From NCBI RefSeq assembly GCF_041146795.1, contig NC_135179.1, positions 26,709,047-26,773,046 of the forward strand: a stretch of 64,000 nucleotides of DNA, read 5' to 3'. Origin of the DNA: Maylandia zebra (lineage: Eukaryota > Chordata > Actinopteri > Cichliformes > Cichlidae). The position numbers and the translations under genes were made by a program. Below the pieces are notes generated by a model that made no database searches, was not told where the DNA came from, and was given only the letters and a program-made list of their open reading frames with translations. Shown one piece after another: positions 26,301-39,900 of the stretch (positions are counted from its first letter, which is position 1; each line of letters opens with the position of its first letter).

Positions 26301-26507
26301 CCCCACTGCAGACTGTGGATAAAAGCAAGCAAAATGCCTCAGCCGAGCTGAGAGACATAGTCATGTTGGGCTGGAACGAGGAAGTGCAGTGGAGAGGGGA
26401 GGGACTCAGGGCGCAGCTCCATGGGGCCGCCGCGGCGCTGCGACCTTCTGCACATGGAGCCGGGGAGAGTTGGAAGAACTTCATACTGCAAACTCAAGGA
26501 ATAGCAG
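26300..26507 (+). other. ikzf1: putative ikzf1 non-coding first exon and promoter region
   Basis: This is a locally GC-rich patch (GGGGCCGCCGCGGCGCTGCG) in AT-rich surroundings, ending at a good donor, AGCAG|GTAAAG, at 26508. The first coding exon of ikzf1 has a splice acceptor 14 nt before its ATG, so an upstream non-coding exon must exist; this is the best candidate seen. The start is a guess and there is no TATA box in a clear place. Confidence 0.4.
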
Positions 26508-28916
26508 GTAAAGTGACTTCAACCGCACATTTCAGCTCGGTTCTCACCTCAAAGGCTAGGCCAATACCTCTAAAGTGATTTCGATGGCAGTGAAATGGTT
26601 TAGGAGACATTTGCGCCTGACTGGAAAAGACTCTCCTTATAGTTTCGGTGCAGGTGCGCCTCAGCATCAAGGTCCCGTTTGATGCGCGTAATTTTCTACT
26701 GCCACAGAGTTTATAACGGATTAAATAACAAGACTGTATTTCAGTAATATATCGGGGAAAATATATTGTTTTTAAAGCGTTGTCTGTGTCTGTAAGCTAC
26801 GTGCAGCAATTTAAGGGAAGTAGAGGGAAATGTTCCCCATTTTCCTTGCGTCTTTTTTTCTCTCTCTCTCTTTTGGGAAATATGGATAAATTATTTTCCA
26901 ATTAATTCGACTTCTATAAAAATCCGAATCACATTTTCTTTAAGAATTCATACAGATCGGCTCGGGGCTCGTTATCATTTTAACTCGTTTAACTGTTTTT
27001 CCCTCTTCGGCTACGGCACCTGTTGCAACAGATGTGCGCACTCTGTAAACTTTAGGGCCCTTTTTTTTAAAAGTGCCTCAAGTTTATTAAGATATTTAAA
27101 TTGAACTTTTTTTTCAGGAAATAATTTTCTTTAAATTGTTGAAAGCGCAAAATTGACCGGGGCCTAAACTAATGCGAACATGTTTTTGCTTAAACAGGAA
27201 ATCAGTACGCACCGACTAAACGCGCTCTCAAGCAGCTCGAGTTTACACACAAATCAGTCGCTCTGAGCATTTCTCGTTCCGTTAATCTTTGTGTCGGCCT
27301 GTTCAGAATCGAACCGCAGTCTCGGTTAGCCGGTAAGGCGTCTGTGTGAAGGGAAGAAAACAGGCAGGACTGATTAAACTTTTCACGCTGCTGACGCTCA
27401 AAGGTGAAAAAGTTGCTCATCAACGCCCAGGCAGAAAACTGAAAGATTCACCGCCGAAGAGATTGGGGGGGGGGGGGATGATCGGGTTTTTTTTTTTCTT
27501 TTTAAACGCGATAAAAAAACAGAAGTCCAAGAAAGCTGAGTTTCCTCAAATATATATATTTAACCCTTCTCTAAATTATTATTCATTAACTATAATTAAC
27601 CGTGTGTTTAAAAGTGGCGTTTGTGGGACGTAAAATAAGTTGGCATTAATTAAATTTTTTTAAACTTGGAAAGCATCTTTCTCTGATGTGTCCTATTTTT
27701 TTTATTAACACATTTCAAGTTTACGGTCAAGCAGAAAAAAATATATTTCTCCGCAAATGTAAAGCAGTTATCTACTTTAACAATAAATGTAAGATAATAA
27801 ATAAACTACGCGAAAAGTCAAATAAAATAGCAGAAAACTCATTTTTGATTTCTGAACTTGTAAACGGAGCTCAGTACCTGCGCACATAGGGCTTTTTTCA
27901 TAGCTCAGTTGGAAAGAGAAGTGCTGAAAGTGCTGCAAATCTGTCTGCGGATACATCATCTTTCTTGTCAGTAGAAACAGAAGTAGGAGGGGGTGTGAAA
28001 GGGGGAGGGGGGTGGAGGGGTTAGAGGAAGACAGACAGTTATTAAAATGATTGTACTGTCTGAATAGCAGAGTAGTGAAGTGTGTCAGATGCAAATGAAG
28101 GAAACTTCTTCTTCAGCGCACCTTTGCTCTCCCACCACCACCACCACCACCCCCCTCCTCCAATGATAGACTCCCAGAACACATCTGCTAACACTATCTG
28201 CCCACTTCCACCCATACATTTCATGAATTACTGATGAGCATCTCTGCGTGCACACACGAACAGAGGTGTCCGCGCGCCACGTTGCTTGGCAGTGTGGGAT
28301 CATCTCTTTTCCTCGTTATTGATAAGAAGGCGCCCACGGCGGTGTTACTTATTGCAAAACTCACAGGACGGATCGTTATTATTTGAGATGTTTTTCGATA
28401 ATTGTCACTCAGACTGTTCAGTTAAAAGTGGAAAGTCTGAGTGGAGCGTATGAGTAGGAAATCACTCAAAGTGGGGCTCCTGATGTGAGGCGAAGTGTGA
28501 TGAAGCTGCATTCACATAGCCGTGTCACAGCACTGCTGTTTATCTGCAGATATAGTTTAATTTATTTAAAATATTTAATTGCTGCCAAAACCTATAAGTA
28601 TAAACTTGTTTTAAAAATACTGGGCCTTCAGTCATATTTATGATGTTTAATCAGTAGAAAGTTCCAAGTGAAACTCTCAAGAAGTGTCACTTTAAAAAAA
28701 AATCCTTCATATTTTCAGTTTGTTTTAACTGTGCATTAATCTAAACACACACAGACACGCCACTGTGTCAGCTTTCTCCAGGGTATCCAGACTTTGCTGG
28801 TGTGGTCCTCAGTATCTGTTAACGGTTTCGTGTGTTTCTCATCTCCACCCTGCTCCCTGGTGTAGCTTTGCACCTCGCTACCCCCACCCCCAGCGACACA
28901 CCGCCACAACCATCCA

Positions 28917-28972
28917 CCAAACACACACACACACACACACGCACGCACGCACACGCACGTGCAAACACACAG
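28917..28972 (+). repeat. imperfect (CA)n/(CG CA)n microsatellite
   Basis: CA units interrupted by GCACGCACGC. Confidence 0.9.
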
Positions 28973-29167
28973 GAGGAGGACCGAAAATTCTGTCAACCCA
29001 CAAGCCTCTTCCTGCCTCTCCTCAGTTGACGTACTCCGACCAAAACTGTTCCAGTCCCCCCTTTGCGCTCTGTGTTAGAAGTCTTTTCTCTGACTCCTAT
29101 TTCACCGCCTGAAAGATTCCACCTGCCCCCAGTTCGTACACTCATACACTTTGACACTCATACGCCA

Positions 29168-29173
<6 letters not shown>

Positions 29174-29245
<72 letters not shown>
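29174..29245 (+). repeat. (CA)n microsatellite
   Basis: About 36 uninterrupted CA units. Confidence 0.95.
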
Positions 29246-29246
<1 letters not shown>

Positions 29247-30950
29247 AATTTCACTCTGATTTGAGAAGGAGAATCATTAATAAGTCTGGATAGTTAGATG
29301 GAAATGTTTTAGTCGTGCTCCGGCTTTTATCAAAAAGTTCTACTTTCAGTCTGAGTCTTAACTTGATGATCACCAAATGCCAAAAGTATGTTAAAGTAGA
29401 AGCACTAAAAGTAAAAACAGAGCTGTCGGTAAACACAAGGAAAAAGTGCCATGAGTGTTCTGAACAAAAGAAAAAAGAATTTCCTGAATATTCTACATGC
29501 ACTTTACTTTCCACATGCCTACGCAAGTGGGTTGTGGCTGAATGTAGGAACTCTCTCTCCTTTTTCTAAACTTCTGTCAAAGCCCCCCCGCCAACACATC
29601 CGTGTTTCCCCTCTCACCATCTGCCCAGAAAAAAAGGGCACATGAGAATACACCTCCCTCTGCCCCCGACCTGCAAACTCCAGATGCTGAGGAACGGCGC
29701 TGCCGAGTCGTCGCTCGGCGCAGTAACACGCAACACCACCGTGTTATGCTGAACAAATCATCTGCACCAGTGACCTATGCCCCCCCCCCGCGCCACCCTT
29801 TCTCCCTCCTCTCGCACTTGCATCCTGAGTGTCTTGCAGGCCTTTGAGCTCCTGACTTGACTCCGCAGAATCTTGTGCGTTGCGACAGAGCGGCCCCGTT
29901 GCTTCCCACTATTTGTTCCAAATGTGTGGAGCCATCTGTCAGTAAAACAGGAAGGGCTAGGTTCCCCTTCTCCCCTGGGTTTGTTTCGCTATTTTCGGGA
30001 GCTTCACTTCTCCCTGTGTGGCTGCTTGGACTGGGCAGCGGCCCCACCAAGGGCTTCTTGAAGTGGCGGAGCTGGGGCTGAGGCTGTCGGGCCCATCTGC
30101 TGCAGGCTTGAGGGCCATCCATTATTAATGGGGCCACGAGCATTGGTGACTCCTCAGATATGCAGCCCTGGCCGGAGGAGCGCTTCTGGACTCAATTGCC
30201 TCTTCTTGCTAAAAAAAAAGGTGGGGGGGAGTGTAAAAATAAATAAATAAAGAGAAGTTCTCGGTCCTTCTGCCTGCTTTTCTGTCTCTTTTCTTTTTCT
30301 GCACCTTCCTCTGACTTTTTGCCCTTTCACAGACATCTACTTCTCTCCATGCACGTCTCGCAGCCTTTCTCTCATCTCCTTCTTCTTCTCTCTCTTTTCC
30401 CTCCCTCTCTTTGTTTCTGATTGTGGCTTGCGTGTGTCTGCACTCAGGCCGCGGGCTCAGCGATGCATGCTCAGTAAATTAGAGAGAACACGAACGCCGA
30501 TCAGCTGGGCACGGCAAACACCCGCATCCCCGGTGACCTGGGGCCAGTTAATTTTCTGCTTAATTTTGCGGCAGTCAGTTTGCATTTTGGGATGATTATG
30601 TGGCAGGAAATTAACAATAAATAACAAATGTGGTCTGAAAGCCTATTCCCGGCAACCCCTCGCTACCGTCAGGGCCCCCATCAGCCGGGGCCCGAGCTGC
30701 TCTCCGTGCTCCGTCTTTCTGTCAGACTTGTAATGAAAATGTCTGTAATTCTTTGTAATGTAATGTGAGGGAGAGTGGTGTATCTGCGGCTGTGACAAGA
30801 GCGATCTCAGTGAGGTTATGGAGTCACGCCGAGAAGTACACCCTTTTACTCCACTCTAGATTTTTATAACGTTGTTTCCTGCGCCTGCACTTGATTAAAC
30901 TTACACGCACCTACATCTCTATCTTTCTCCCATTAGAGTACTTGCACCGC

Positions 30951-30990
30951 ATGGAGACAGAGGAGGCCCAGGAAATAGCCCAGATGCCAG
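30951..30990 (+). CDS. ikzf1: ikzf1 coding exon 1
   Basis: Acceptor TCTCCCATTAG, then 14 nt of 5' untranslated sequence (30937-30950) with ACCGC before the ATG, which is a good Kozak context. It encodes [13 protein letters not shown], phase 1. Confidence 0.9.
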
Positions 30991-33900
30991 GTAAAAGCTC
31001 GCCTACTGCATGATTGAGCTGTAGAATGCACAAAGTAGATACAATAGGCCCACAAACAGGCTCTTACAGGACGGAGAGGTAATTTTGCTACCCCTGAATG
31101 AGTCATGTCGCGGGGGTTGCGTAGTGAGTGATGGGTGTTTGCTGGTGTGTGTCTCTACCCCAGACAGGGACAGTCCCCCTGCCAATGAAGCGTCCGAGGA
31201 GGCAGAAGAGCCCATGGCTGTCCCTGAAGACCTGTCAGCCGGCTCCACCCAGCAGCAGAACAACCGAGGGGACAAAGGTAACTCAAGCGCAGCCTGACCG
31301 TCACCGCTGCTTCTGTGAATTAAAATGAAAGTAAAAAAATCAGTGTGTGATAGCAAAATTATGTTGATGTATTGAATATATCCCATGAAGCGGCAATCAA
31401 AAACAAGCCTAAACGACTGCAGTGCCCTTCCCAGCAGTAGTCAGACGTATCATTCCCAAAGCATCCAAATCAGAGTAAAGCGATAAGTGAAAGTAATGTA
31501 AGGATCAAAAGTGTGACATATATGTTAAAAAAAGCATAAAATTAATCAAATGAACATCCAGTGGGAGATATTTGCTGTTCCAAATCCCTTGGAAAAATTA
31601 ATTTAAAGCTGCAAAGAGACACATTTAGGTCATTGGCAGGAAAGGTAAAAAAAAATCCCTTTGATCCATGGCACGTCATTAATAAGCTGAATCTTAAGGA
31701 ATAGCTAATGTGGCCTTGATTTGAGTTTGCAAACAGCAAGCCAGGGAATCTCATGGTGAAAATCAGGATGGAGAATGCAAGGGGGAATCACATCAGTGAC
31801 ATATGTTTATCTCAAGTCTCCTAACATGGGCGGTTTGTGAAACAGGAAATGTTTACTGGTCATTAAAGGCTGATCGGTTTTATATGACAGCAAGATAACC
31901 GGACATAGCATTCACCTTTCATAGGACAAACAGCATAGTTGTTTTGTGTGTATTGTGCCTTTTTAATGTCCAAAACATACTTTCACCTATTGAATGAATC
32001 ACTTGAAATCTTCACATATCACATATAGGAGTTAGAATGCAAAAAAAAAAAAAAGACAAAATGGAATGGCTCAAAATTGACCATCTTATCAGTATTTTTC
32101 CACTTACATCCAGATAACGGCAAAGATTAGCAGCGCACAGTCAAAAATAAGATGTGAGAGGAAACTGAAATAGGATGTGTAAGAGTTTCCTAAGAAGAAC
32201 TTGCCATCAGGCAGTTTCAACACTCCTGGAGATAAAGAGTTCAGGAACGGGGCCAAGCTCGGAGAGCGCATCACCGCACCACATAGGTCGCACACCTGCT
32301 TACTCACAAAGGCTCTCTCTTTCCTACTTTTGAGCTGTCAGGTGCTGAACCCGACACAGGCAGGAATCTGTGAGTCTAAACAATCAACACGTGTTCAGCC
32401 GAGTAACGGAGGATGTGTGTGGAACCACGTTTTACATCACACATGCACGTCTTAGTCAACCGAAAAAAATGGGAAATGGTCGTCGTGAGCATTATCTAAA
32501 TGTTTGACTTTCATTGGCAGCCTGTAAAGAAGGGAAAGAAGGTGCAGCTGGGTGTATGACTTTATGTTCTGCGTGCGAGTTTCTTTTCAATCCTTTTGCA
32601 CGAGTGTGTGTCTATATAAGGGACAGAAAGAAAGAAGGGAAGTGCAAGTATCTGGTACATCTATGCATCACTGCCTCAGTGATAAGAGCCCAAATGAGTT
32701 ATAATTATCGCCCAGGATCATGTGCTGCTCAGTTCTCTTTAGTGAAAAAAGAGGGGACTATATGTGGGACATGGGACCTCAAAGTATCGAAAGCTTAAAA
32801 CCTCGAAACCCAGGTTATTTCCTGTTGCAAGTGAGTCTTTATAGCCTGGGAACGTCATTGTTGGCGCACATTCGCTGTGGTACAAGCTACACATGTATGA
32901 CTACACGCACGAGGGAGGTTAATATGTGACGCCTATTTAACCATTTCGTGAAAGAAACGTTTTTACCGCCTTGTGTTTCTTACACCGAACATAAGCCCAG
33001 AGACTCTGTTAAAGTCACAAGACTGTAAGATGACCTTCACAACATCCCAGTGAAATGATTTCGCTTTCATTTTCAGTGATTCAGATAGGTCCTCGGCTAT
33101 GTCAGAGACATGAGACTGAGAAGGAGACTGAGCGGTTTAGTTCCCGAAAGCATGGAGGCGAGTTGAAAAAAAACCCCAAAAAACGAAAAAAAACGAAAAG
33201 ACGTGTGAGGGCAAAAAGCAGGCTGTTTTTGGTGTTCCTGCAAGTTGTGTTCAGTGTGTTGCTGGCGTGGTTTAACACTTGTGGTTCCACTACTTTGCAC
33301 ACAGGGTTATTTTCAGGCAGTGAGAGCAGCACAACTCAGTAACAGGAACCTCCAGTGGCTCCTTGTGTTTCCACGCTGCAGAGCACAGTGCTGTGTTGCT
33401 TCCTACCCGCTATGCATCCTTGTCAATGCAGCTAGTTTATTTTTTCTTTTTATGCCTTTCTAAAGCTCTAGCATTTTACTTGTTAATTATTTTTCCAGTC
33501 ACTGCTCCAGGGCGTGCTGTTTCTTTACCTGTAGTGTGAGGAGTAGATCCGTATCAGGTTATAACCATTTTATTGAGACCTGTTTTGTTTGTCTACTGTG
33601 ATCTGACACTTGCTTCCCAAAATGAGTAAATCAGGATGTGTGATGTTCATGACAAACAAGATGTAAAGCAAAAGCTTTCTTCCTATTCCCAATTTAGTCA
33701 CAACTTCCCCATATCCATGAGAAGTGGGTGTCAGCCCAGTGTTCATGGTTCCCTTCTGCTCCAGCTAGTTGATAATCTCAAAGCTTCACTGGTGTATTAG
33801 ATGATAATAGATAAACACATTTTTTTCCACCCGCTCTGTATCAACCATTTCCTGAAATTGTACACCTGCCTCACTGTGAAAAGGCGTTATTCTTGGATCA

Positions 33901-36900
33901 GTTCTGTATTTTTTGGGGGGGTAGAGAATTCTTTCAAAAGCTAATGTGCACGTAATTTATGTACTTTTTACAATGTCTATCGACATTTAAAAACAGTGTA
34001 ATTATCCTACGCTGTGGCAGTTGAAGGTTTTGCGGCTAAAACCATAAATTAAATTAGCAGGATTGAAGTGGTATAGCCACTTATGGAGTTTTGCTTTCGA
34101 GTTCTGTGATATGCAAATGCAAATTCATAACTAAAAAAAAAATCCCTACAGCTAAGCTACACTAACACATAGTCATGTAAATGTTTTGTTTCAATGAGAA
34201 AAAAACCCTCAGTGGTTAAAGTGAGAACCTCATAGATGTACACTTTGCAATAAATGAAACGTAAAATCTTCAAAAAAGATGACTATGGCTTCATAGCTTG
34301 TGATTTCTGTTTGTATCTGTAAAGACAGTTAGCAACAACATTCCATAAATCGGTGACGAGTTAACTTTACCAGGGGAACTGCTGGATTGCTGCATTTGCA
34401 TTCATGAAATTCAAACATTTTTCCAGTAGCAGAAGCAGATTATTTTTATTTTTATCTCACTGATTTTTTAAATTTAATTAATTGTATCACATTGTATAAC
34501 CTAAACATGACTTGCTGAGAGTGTACATAAATTGGAACTGCTACACAGTTAGCTGTCACAGAAAGGTTAGCTTAAAAAGTAACAGAATCATTATTAGGAA
34601 CGCCATAACCAACAGATAAACCAAAATTTGTGGTAGTGGTTAATTGTTCAATTAGTTACCTAAATGTAATAGATAAATTATAGAACTACATAGTGTTATC
34701 CAAAAGTAACAGATAAATGATCAAAAGTGCTAGCTAAAATTAAGGGACAAATGATTATAGTTAAAAGTAGCCAGAAGGAGACCTTAAAGCTAATGCTAAA
34801 TATAATGGTTAACAGTTTGATGGATAAAAACAAGGGAGAAATGTCTTATATAATTTTGATAAAAACCCACAAATAAATGGTTCTAATAGATCAAGTTTGA
34901 GCAGGCTAATGGCTAAATGCCTAGCTAATAGCTAGTGGATAGCAGCAATGTTAAGCTACTTAAACAAGGACAGTTGTTATTTTAACTGATATAATGTGAA
35001 ACAGCTGATTCTTGAAAATTCAGAAAGATAGCAACAAGTAACAGATAAATGGTTGACATATTTGACTGAAGCTAATTTAAGTCACTGATCAAACTGAGGG
35101 TGAAACAGATTTTATAGTTTTTCTTCAATGTCTGTAAATAGTCGTTAAAATAAGTCGTAAACGTCTGTAAAAACAGAGAGCTCCTAACTGAAACTAAACA
35201 CAATAACAGAACAATCCCCACTTACATGCCATGCTCATCTGTGGTGCATTGTAAGGACATTTTGAATGCTGTGTAGCCCCTAATTCCTACTTGGTTATGT
35301 AACATAAATGATGGCCAGTTTAGCATTCTAACCACACTTTTGTTTTTTATAGACAGCAAAACGGTTTCTTTCCTTTCTTTGCATGTTGGTGTGTCTTTTA
35401 TCTTATCTCCCCAGCAAAATACAAGTCTGTCCAATAAACCCAGCAGTTTAACAGATGAGATTACTTCTCATGTGACATAAAATAAATAAATAAATAAACA
35501 CATTGTTTTCAAAAGTGTGGGTATGGACTGTCAGATTATGAGAAAAGGGATGATCACCAACATCTCGTGATCCTACTCAGTTCTCATGTTTCACTCTTCC
35601 CTCTGTGGAAAATGTACATTAGGGGATTTATGCCCCCTCAGTGACTCTCGGTGAAAACAACACTCCTGCATTAGAAAAAAAAAACTGTTTCAGTTACAGG
35701 CTGTTTTACAATTCCTTTCCCATGCTTCCCTTTCTGTCACTTCTCCATAATTCTTGGTATTTCAGTTAGACAGGCCCTCTTTGTGAAGCTTCCCCTTTTC
35801 CATGGATTCCTATATTTCATGATTTCCACTTCTTCCTCTTCAGTTGTACAAACAGAGGTAGAGGCATGGGGAAATCAGGCTGTCACTGTGACATGCAAAC
35901 CACAGGTTGGTAGCTGCGGGACTTACATGATCTGTCAGTTCTCTTAAATATTTCTTAAGTCCATTGGTGGGAAAATGAAGCGGCTGAGAGTTAATCGCAC
36001 AGGGCACTTCTATTTTCCTTGGAACACTGGACATCAAATACACGCTACAGTGTGTATTGGTTTTTTTAAAGCTTTTCTACAGATAAGATAAGAGCAGGCG
36101 CTGATCGCTCGGGTATAATTTTCTTTCGGCACTTTAAAAAGCTAGAAATGTACAAAATGACACGAAGACCTTTGCAAATGAATACGAGTGTGAAGAGGCC
36201 ACATGGCTGTATATCTGTGTTGTTCGCTCGGTTGCTATGATAGATACCGCGCGTGTCCCTAGTTTTGCACTGCTTCCTGTGTCTCTGTTTCCTGTTTATC
36301 TTGCTGTCATTTGCTTCACCAAAGTGTGATGGTGTGAGATGATCGGCACGTTTCTTCATCTCCTCACTGACATCCTCAAAGAGTAGACATGCTGTCCACC
36401 TGTGTGCCCTTATGAAGAGCTTTGCCTTTTAATGTGAATTCAGAAAAAAAATGTCTGAAATAGGAGGGAAAGTTTCTGAAGGGCTGATGCAGCATCCCTC
36501 TTCACAAGAAAACGTGCACTAAAGGAAGTTGCTATTACAAAGCTGTTGGTGCCCTAGTTAGGGCAGTTGCAGTTTCTGTGTTACAGCTTACGGTGCTTAT
36601 TCCAACAGGAGTAAACACAGAATGTGCAGAGCTCCACTGAAAAAAATATCTCTATATATATGAATAAATTCAAATAAAGCCAGGTATATTTTGTCACAAA
36701 TTAAAAAATCAGTAAAGTTCAGTTTAATAGCTGGAAATCCCAGTATGAGTTCAGCATCATGGTTTTTTATACAAAAAGCAAAAAACAAAAAAAGTAGGAA
36801 TATTAAAACACAGTGTTGGGATAAACATCTCTCTAACTTCTCATGCCACAGTATCAATATCACACTGATAAATTGCCCATCTTTAGTATTTAACATCATG

Positions 36901-39900
36901 CAAGAAACAAAAATGCTCGTATTCTAAACCGTGGCCCCCCCTTGCCCTCTTTTCCAGCCTGTAACATTAAAGTTGAGGCTCGCAGTGATGAGGAGAATGG
37001 GCTGGCCTGTGACATGAACGGTGTGGAGGAGGAGGAGTGCGCGGAAGACTTGCGCGTGATCGATGCCTCCGGGGCCAAGGTGAACGGCTCACAGCCGAGC
37101 CCCGAAGCCAAGGCCTTCTCCTCGGCCGGCGGTATCCGGCTGCCCAACGGGAAGCTCAAGTGCGATATCTGTGGGATAGTTTGCATTGGCCCCAATGTGT
37201 TGATGGTGCACAAGCGAAGCCACACTGGTAAGCCACGCCGTCTGCAACACTTCTTGCCCTTCCTTTGCACCCATGTTCACTGTTAGTATAAAGGAGATGG
37301 ATATAGGGGTAGAGAGGTGTGCGCTGTGGCTCCTCCGCCTGTTTAGCCAAACATAAATTCTTTTCAGAAACACAAGCAATGTCACCATGCACACATACAC
37401 ACTCTCTGAGAGTAAATTCTTTTGCAGTCCTCCTCACACTCACTTGTAGCATGCTTGCATCTGGCTGTGTGCGTGCAGAGCCTAATATCGTGCATGAAAT
37501 AGACTTCAAGATGTAGCATTAGCATTCGTGATTGTTTATCTAACAGTCTCTGAATTGCCACGTGACAAGCAACTGATCAGGTTATTGTGTGATAAAGTAG
37601 CAGAGACAAACTTGGTCCAAAGAAAACATACCCTCAGTTGAGAAACAGGATATCTGCAGCAATTAAATGGGATCTCTGCAAAGTGACAATTATCTGGCTA
37701 TTAAAAGTTTTTCAGAATTCAAAATTGATATTCTATTGTAATGGAGCCAAACCAGTGGTGGGGAACATTTGTGAAAAAGGCACTTAACTGTCAGGCTTTA
37801 GAAACTAATGAAACTCAAAATGGAAGAAAGGAACAGTAGACTAATGTAAATGCAAAAGAAAGTACAATAAAAGATATAATGAAGTGCCTCCTATTTAAAT
37901 AGAAAATATTCTGTGGTGAGTCTTTGCTCCTGAAATGCATTTTTAATGAATTTCCTTTTTTATATATTTTTGCTGCTTCACTGGTGACTCTTATTTTACG
38001 GGGGGGGGGGGGCTTTGAAAAAAAAAGAAAGCCATATTAAAACGTTCTCACAGAATGCCACAACACTCGGAGAGGATGGATATTGGTTTATTCCAGAAGC
38101 GCTGATCAGGAAGACTGGCTCTCAACACAAAGTGTTTCCTTCGCTTTATTCAAATGAGGCTGAATTTGCATTGTGATGTGCCGCTCTTATTTTAGAGACG
38201 AAGAAGAGGAAAAAATGAGATTTTCAGATCAAATTGACCTAGGCAATGGTGCATTACGGAGCTGGCAGGCTGAGTCTGAAAGGCTCTTGTTCGATCAGAG
38301 CGCCAGAAGTCTGTGGGGCAGGGGGAGCATGGAGAGATGGAGTGTCACTCTGCTGTGAAACCCTCCCCACAGGCTGCTGGATCGCTCTCCGCCCCGGAGA
38401 CGCTGCATCATCCGGCTTGTAGTGCGGTGACCTCCCGCGTCCCCGCAGCTTTTCCATCCGCACAGAAAAGACAAAGACTTTTATCGCTGTCAGTGGAGGG
38501 AGGGAACAAACACAGTCAGATTAGTGCACTCAAGGAAAAGCTTAAAAATGAAACAAACTGTCTGATCCGATCCATAAAATCCGAAAATTAGAAGCCAATA
38601 AAACATACAAGTTATTCTGTCCCACCCCCCTGCCCTTTCTTTCCTTGTGTTTACATCTTTGCAGTAACGTGTGTCTGCTCTGTCTGTTCTCGTCCTCAGG
38701 AGAACGTCCATTCCAGTGCACCCAGTGCGGCGCCTCCTTCACCCAGAAGGGCAACCTGCTGCGTCACATCAAGCTCCACTCAGGGGAGAAGCCCTTCAAG
38801 TGTCACCTGTGCAGCTACGCCTGTCGCAGGAGGGACGCCCTCACCGGCCACCTACGCACACACTCGGGTGAGCAAGGTCACCCCCGCTGAAAACTTCTGC
38901 ACTTTTATGTTGGACGATTTTTACAAAAGGCACAGCAACTTCTGCAGCACATGCAGCATGAGCTCGGGACTATGTAAAGGGAAGTTGACAGGGTGTAGAT
39001 ATGGTGTCACTTTTTTTTTTCAAATGCTTTGCAGAAGTACGTGTTAGTGTAATTTGGGTGTAAACAGAATTCTCCTTCTGAAGGGTTTGTCAGAAAAATG
39101 GAGGGATAACAATCACGATTGTGTCATTTTACAACGTAAATGTAACAGCACCTACAAAAAAATAAGTGAGAAAGATTAAAGCATCTGATATATGTTGGTT
39201 ATTGAGCTGAATTGTAATCATATAAATTCAGCCTGGAGAGCTTTCAAACTGGAGACAACTGGACTTATAATATTAAAGACATAGAATACTGTTATCATAG
39301 TAATGTAACTCCTAATATGTAAAAGGAATGTATTTAAATATAAATATATGTTAAAAAAAAAAGGCTTATTATTTTCCTTAAAAAACCAAAAACGCTAGTC
39401 ACTTATTTTTAGCATGCAAAAATAAAAAGTGCATGCATTAAACTAATTTCAGCTGTTTTTATGAGCATTCACAAAACAAGTATGAATGGGTGGATGAGGG
39501 TCCTTAGGGACTAGTAAAGCGCTATACAAGTACAGGCCATTTACCATTTACAGGCCATTTGAGTTTGTTTTGTTTGTCTGTCCAGGTATGGGCAGAAAAA
39601 TCCTCCCCTTCCTCAGATTTTTTCATATTTTGGATTTAATTTTCAGCACTTTTTAATTTAGGTTTATGGCTTTTTTTTCTCTGTATTTAAAAATATAGCA
39701 AAAATCATCAGTATTTGTCAGCATATATTTTCTTAGTGAAAAATAAAAAATGTTGCTCTCCATCATAAGGTTTCAGTTTGCACTGTGTTCACTCTACACT
39801 AAGTTGCTACCTGAGTTACCCATAAATACAGAGGACATGAGCTCAGCACTATCTGCAGCAGCAGAGCTTATGGCATCCTAAGACATAAACTTCTACTTGT

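Larger units (their letters stand above)
26508..30936. other. putative ikzf1 intron 1
   Basis: No coding exon found. It contains G-run (27466-27478) and CCA-repeat (28134-28157) stretches, two CA microsatellites, a polypyrimidine stretch (about 30265-30415) and a mixed-composition segment at 30530-30790 that may be conserved non-coding DNA. Confidence 0.4.

Noticed and set aside
26180..26578. 132-aa open frame
   Set aside because: It overlaps the putative ikzf1 non-coding first exon in a GC-rich patch where long open frames occur by chance, and it reads through the donor at 26508.
28736..29248. Open frames made of repeated Thr-His or Val-Cys
   Set aside because: Translations of CA microsatellites.
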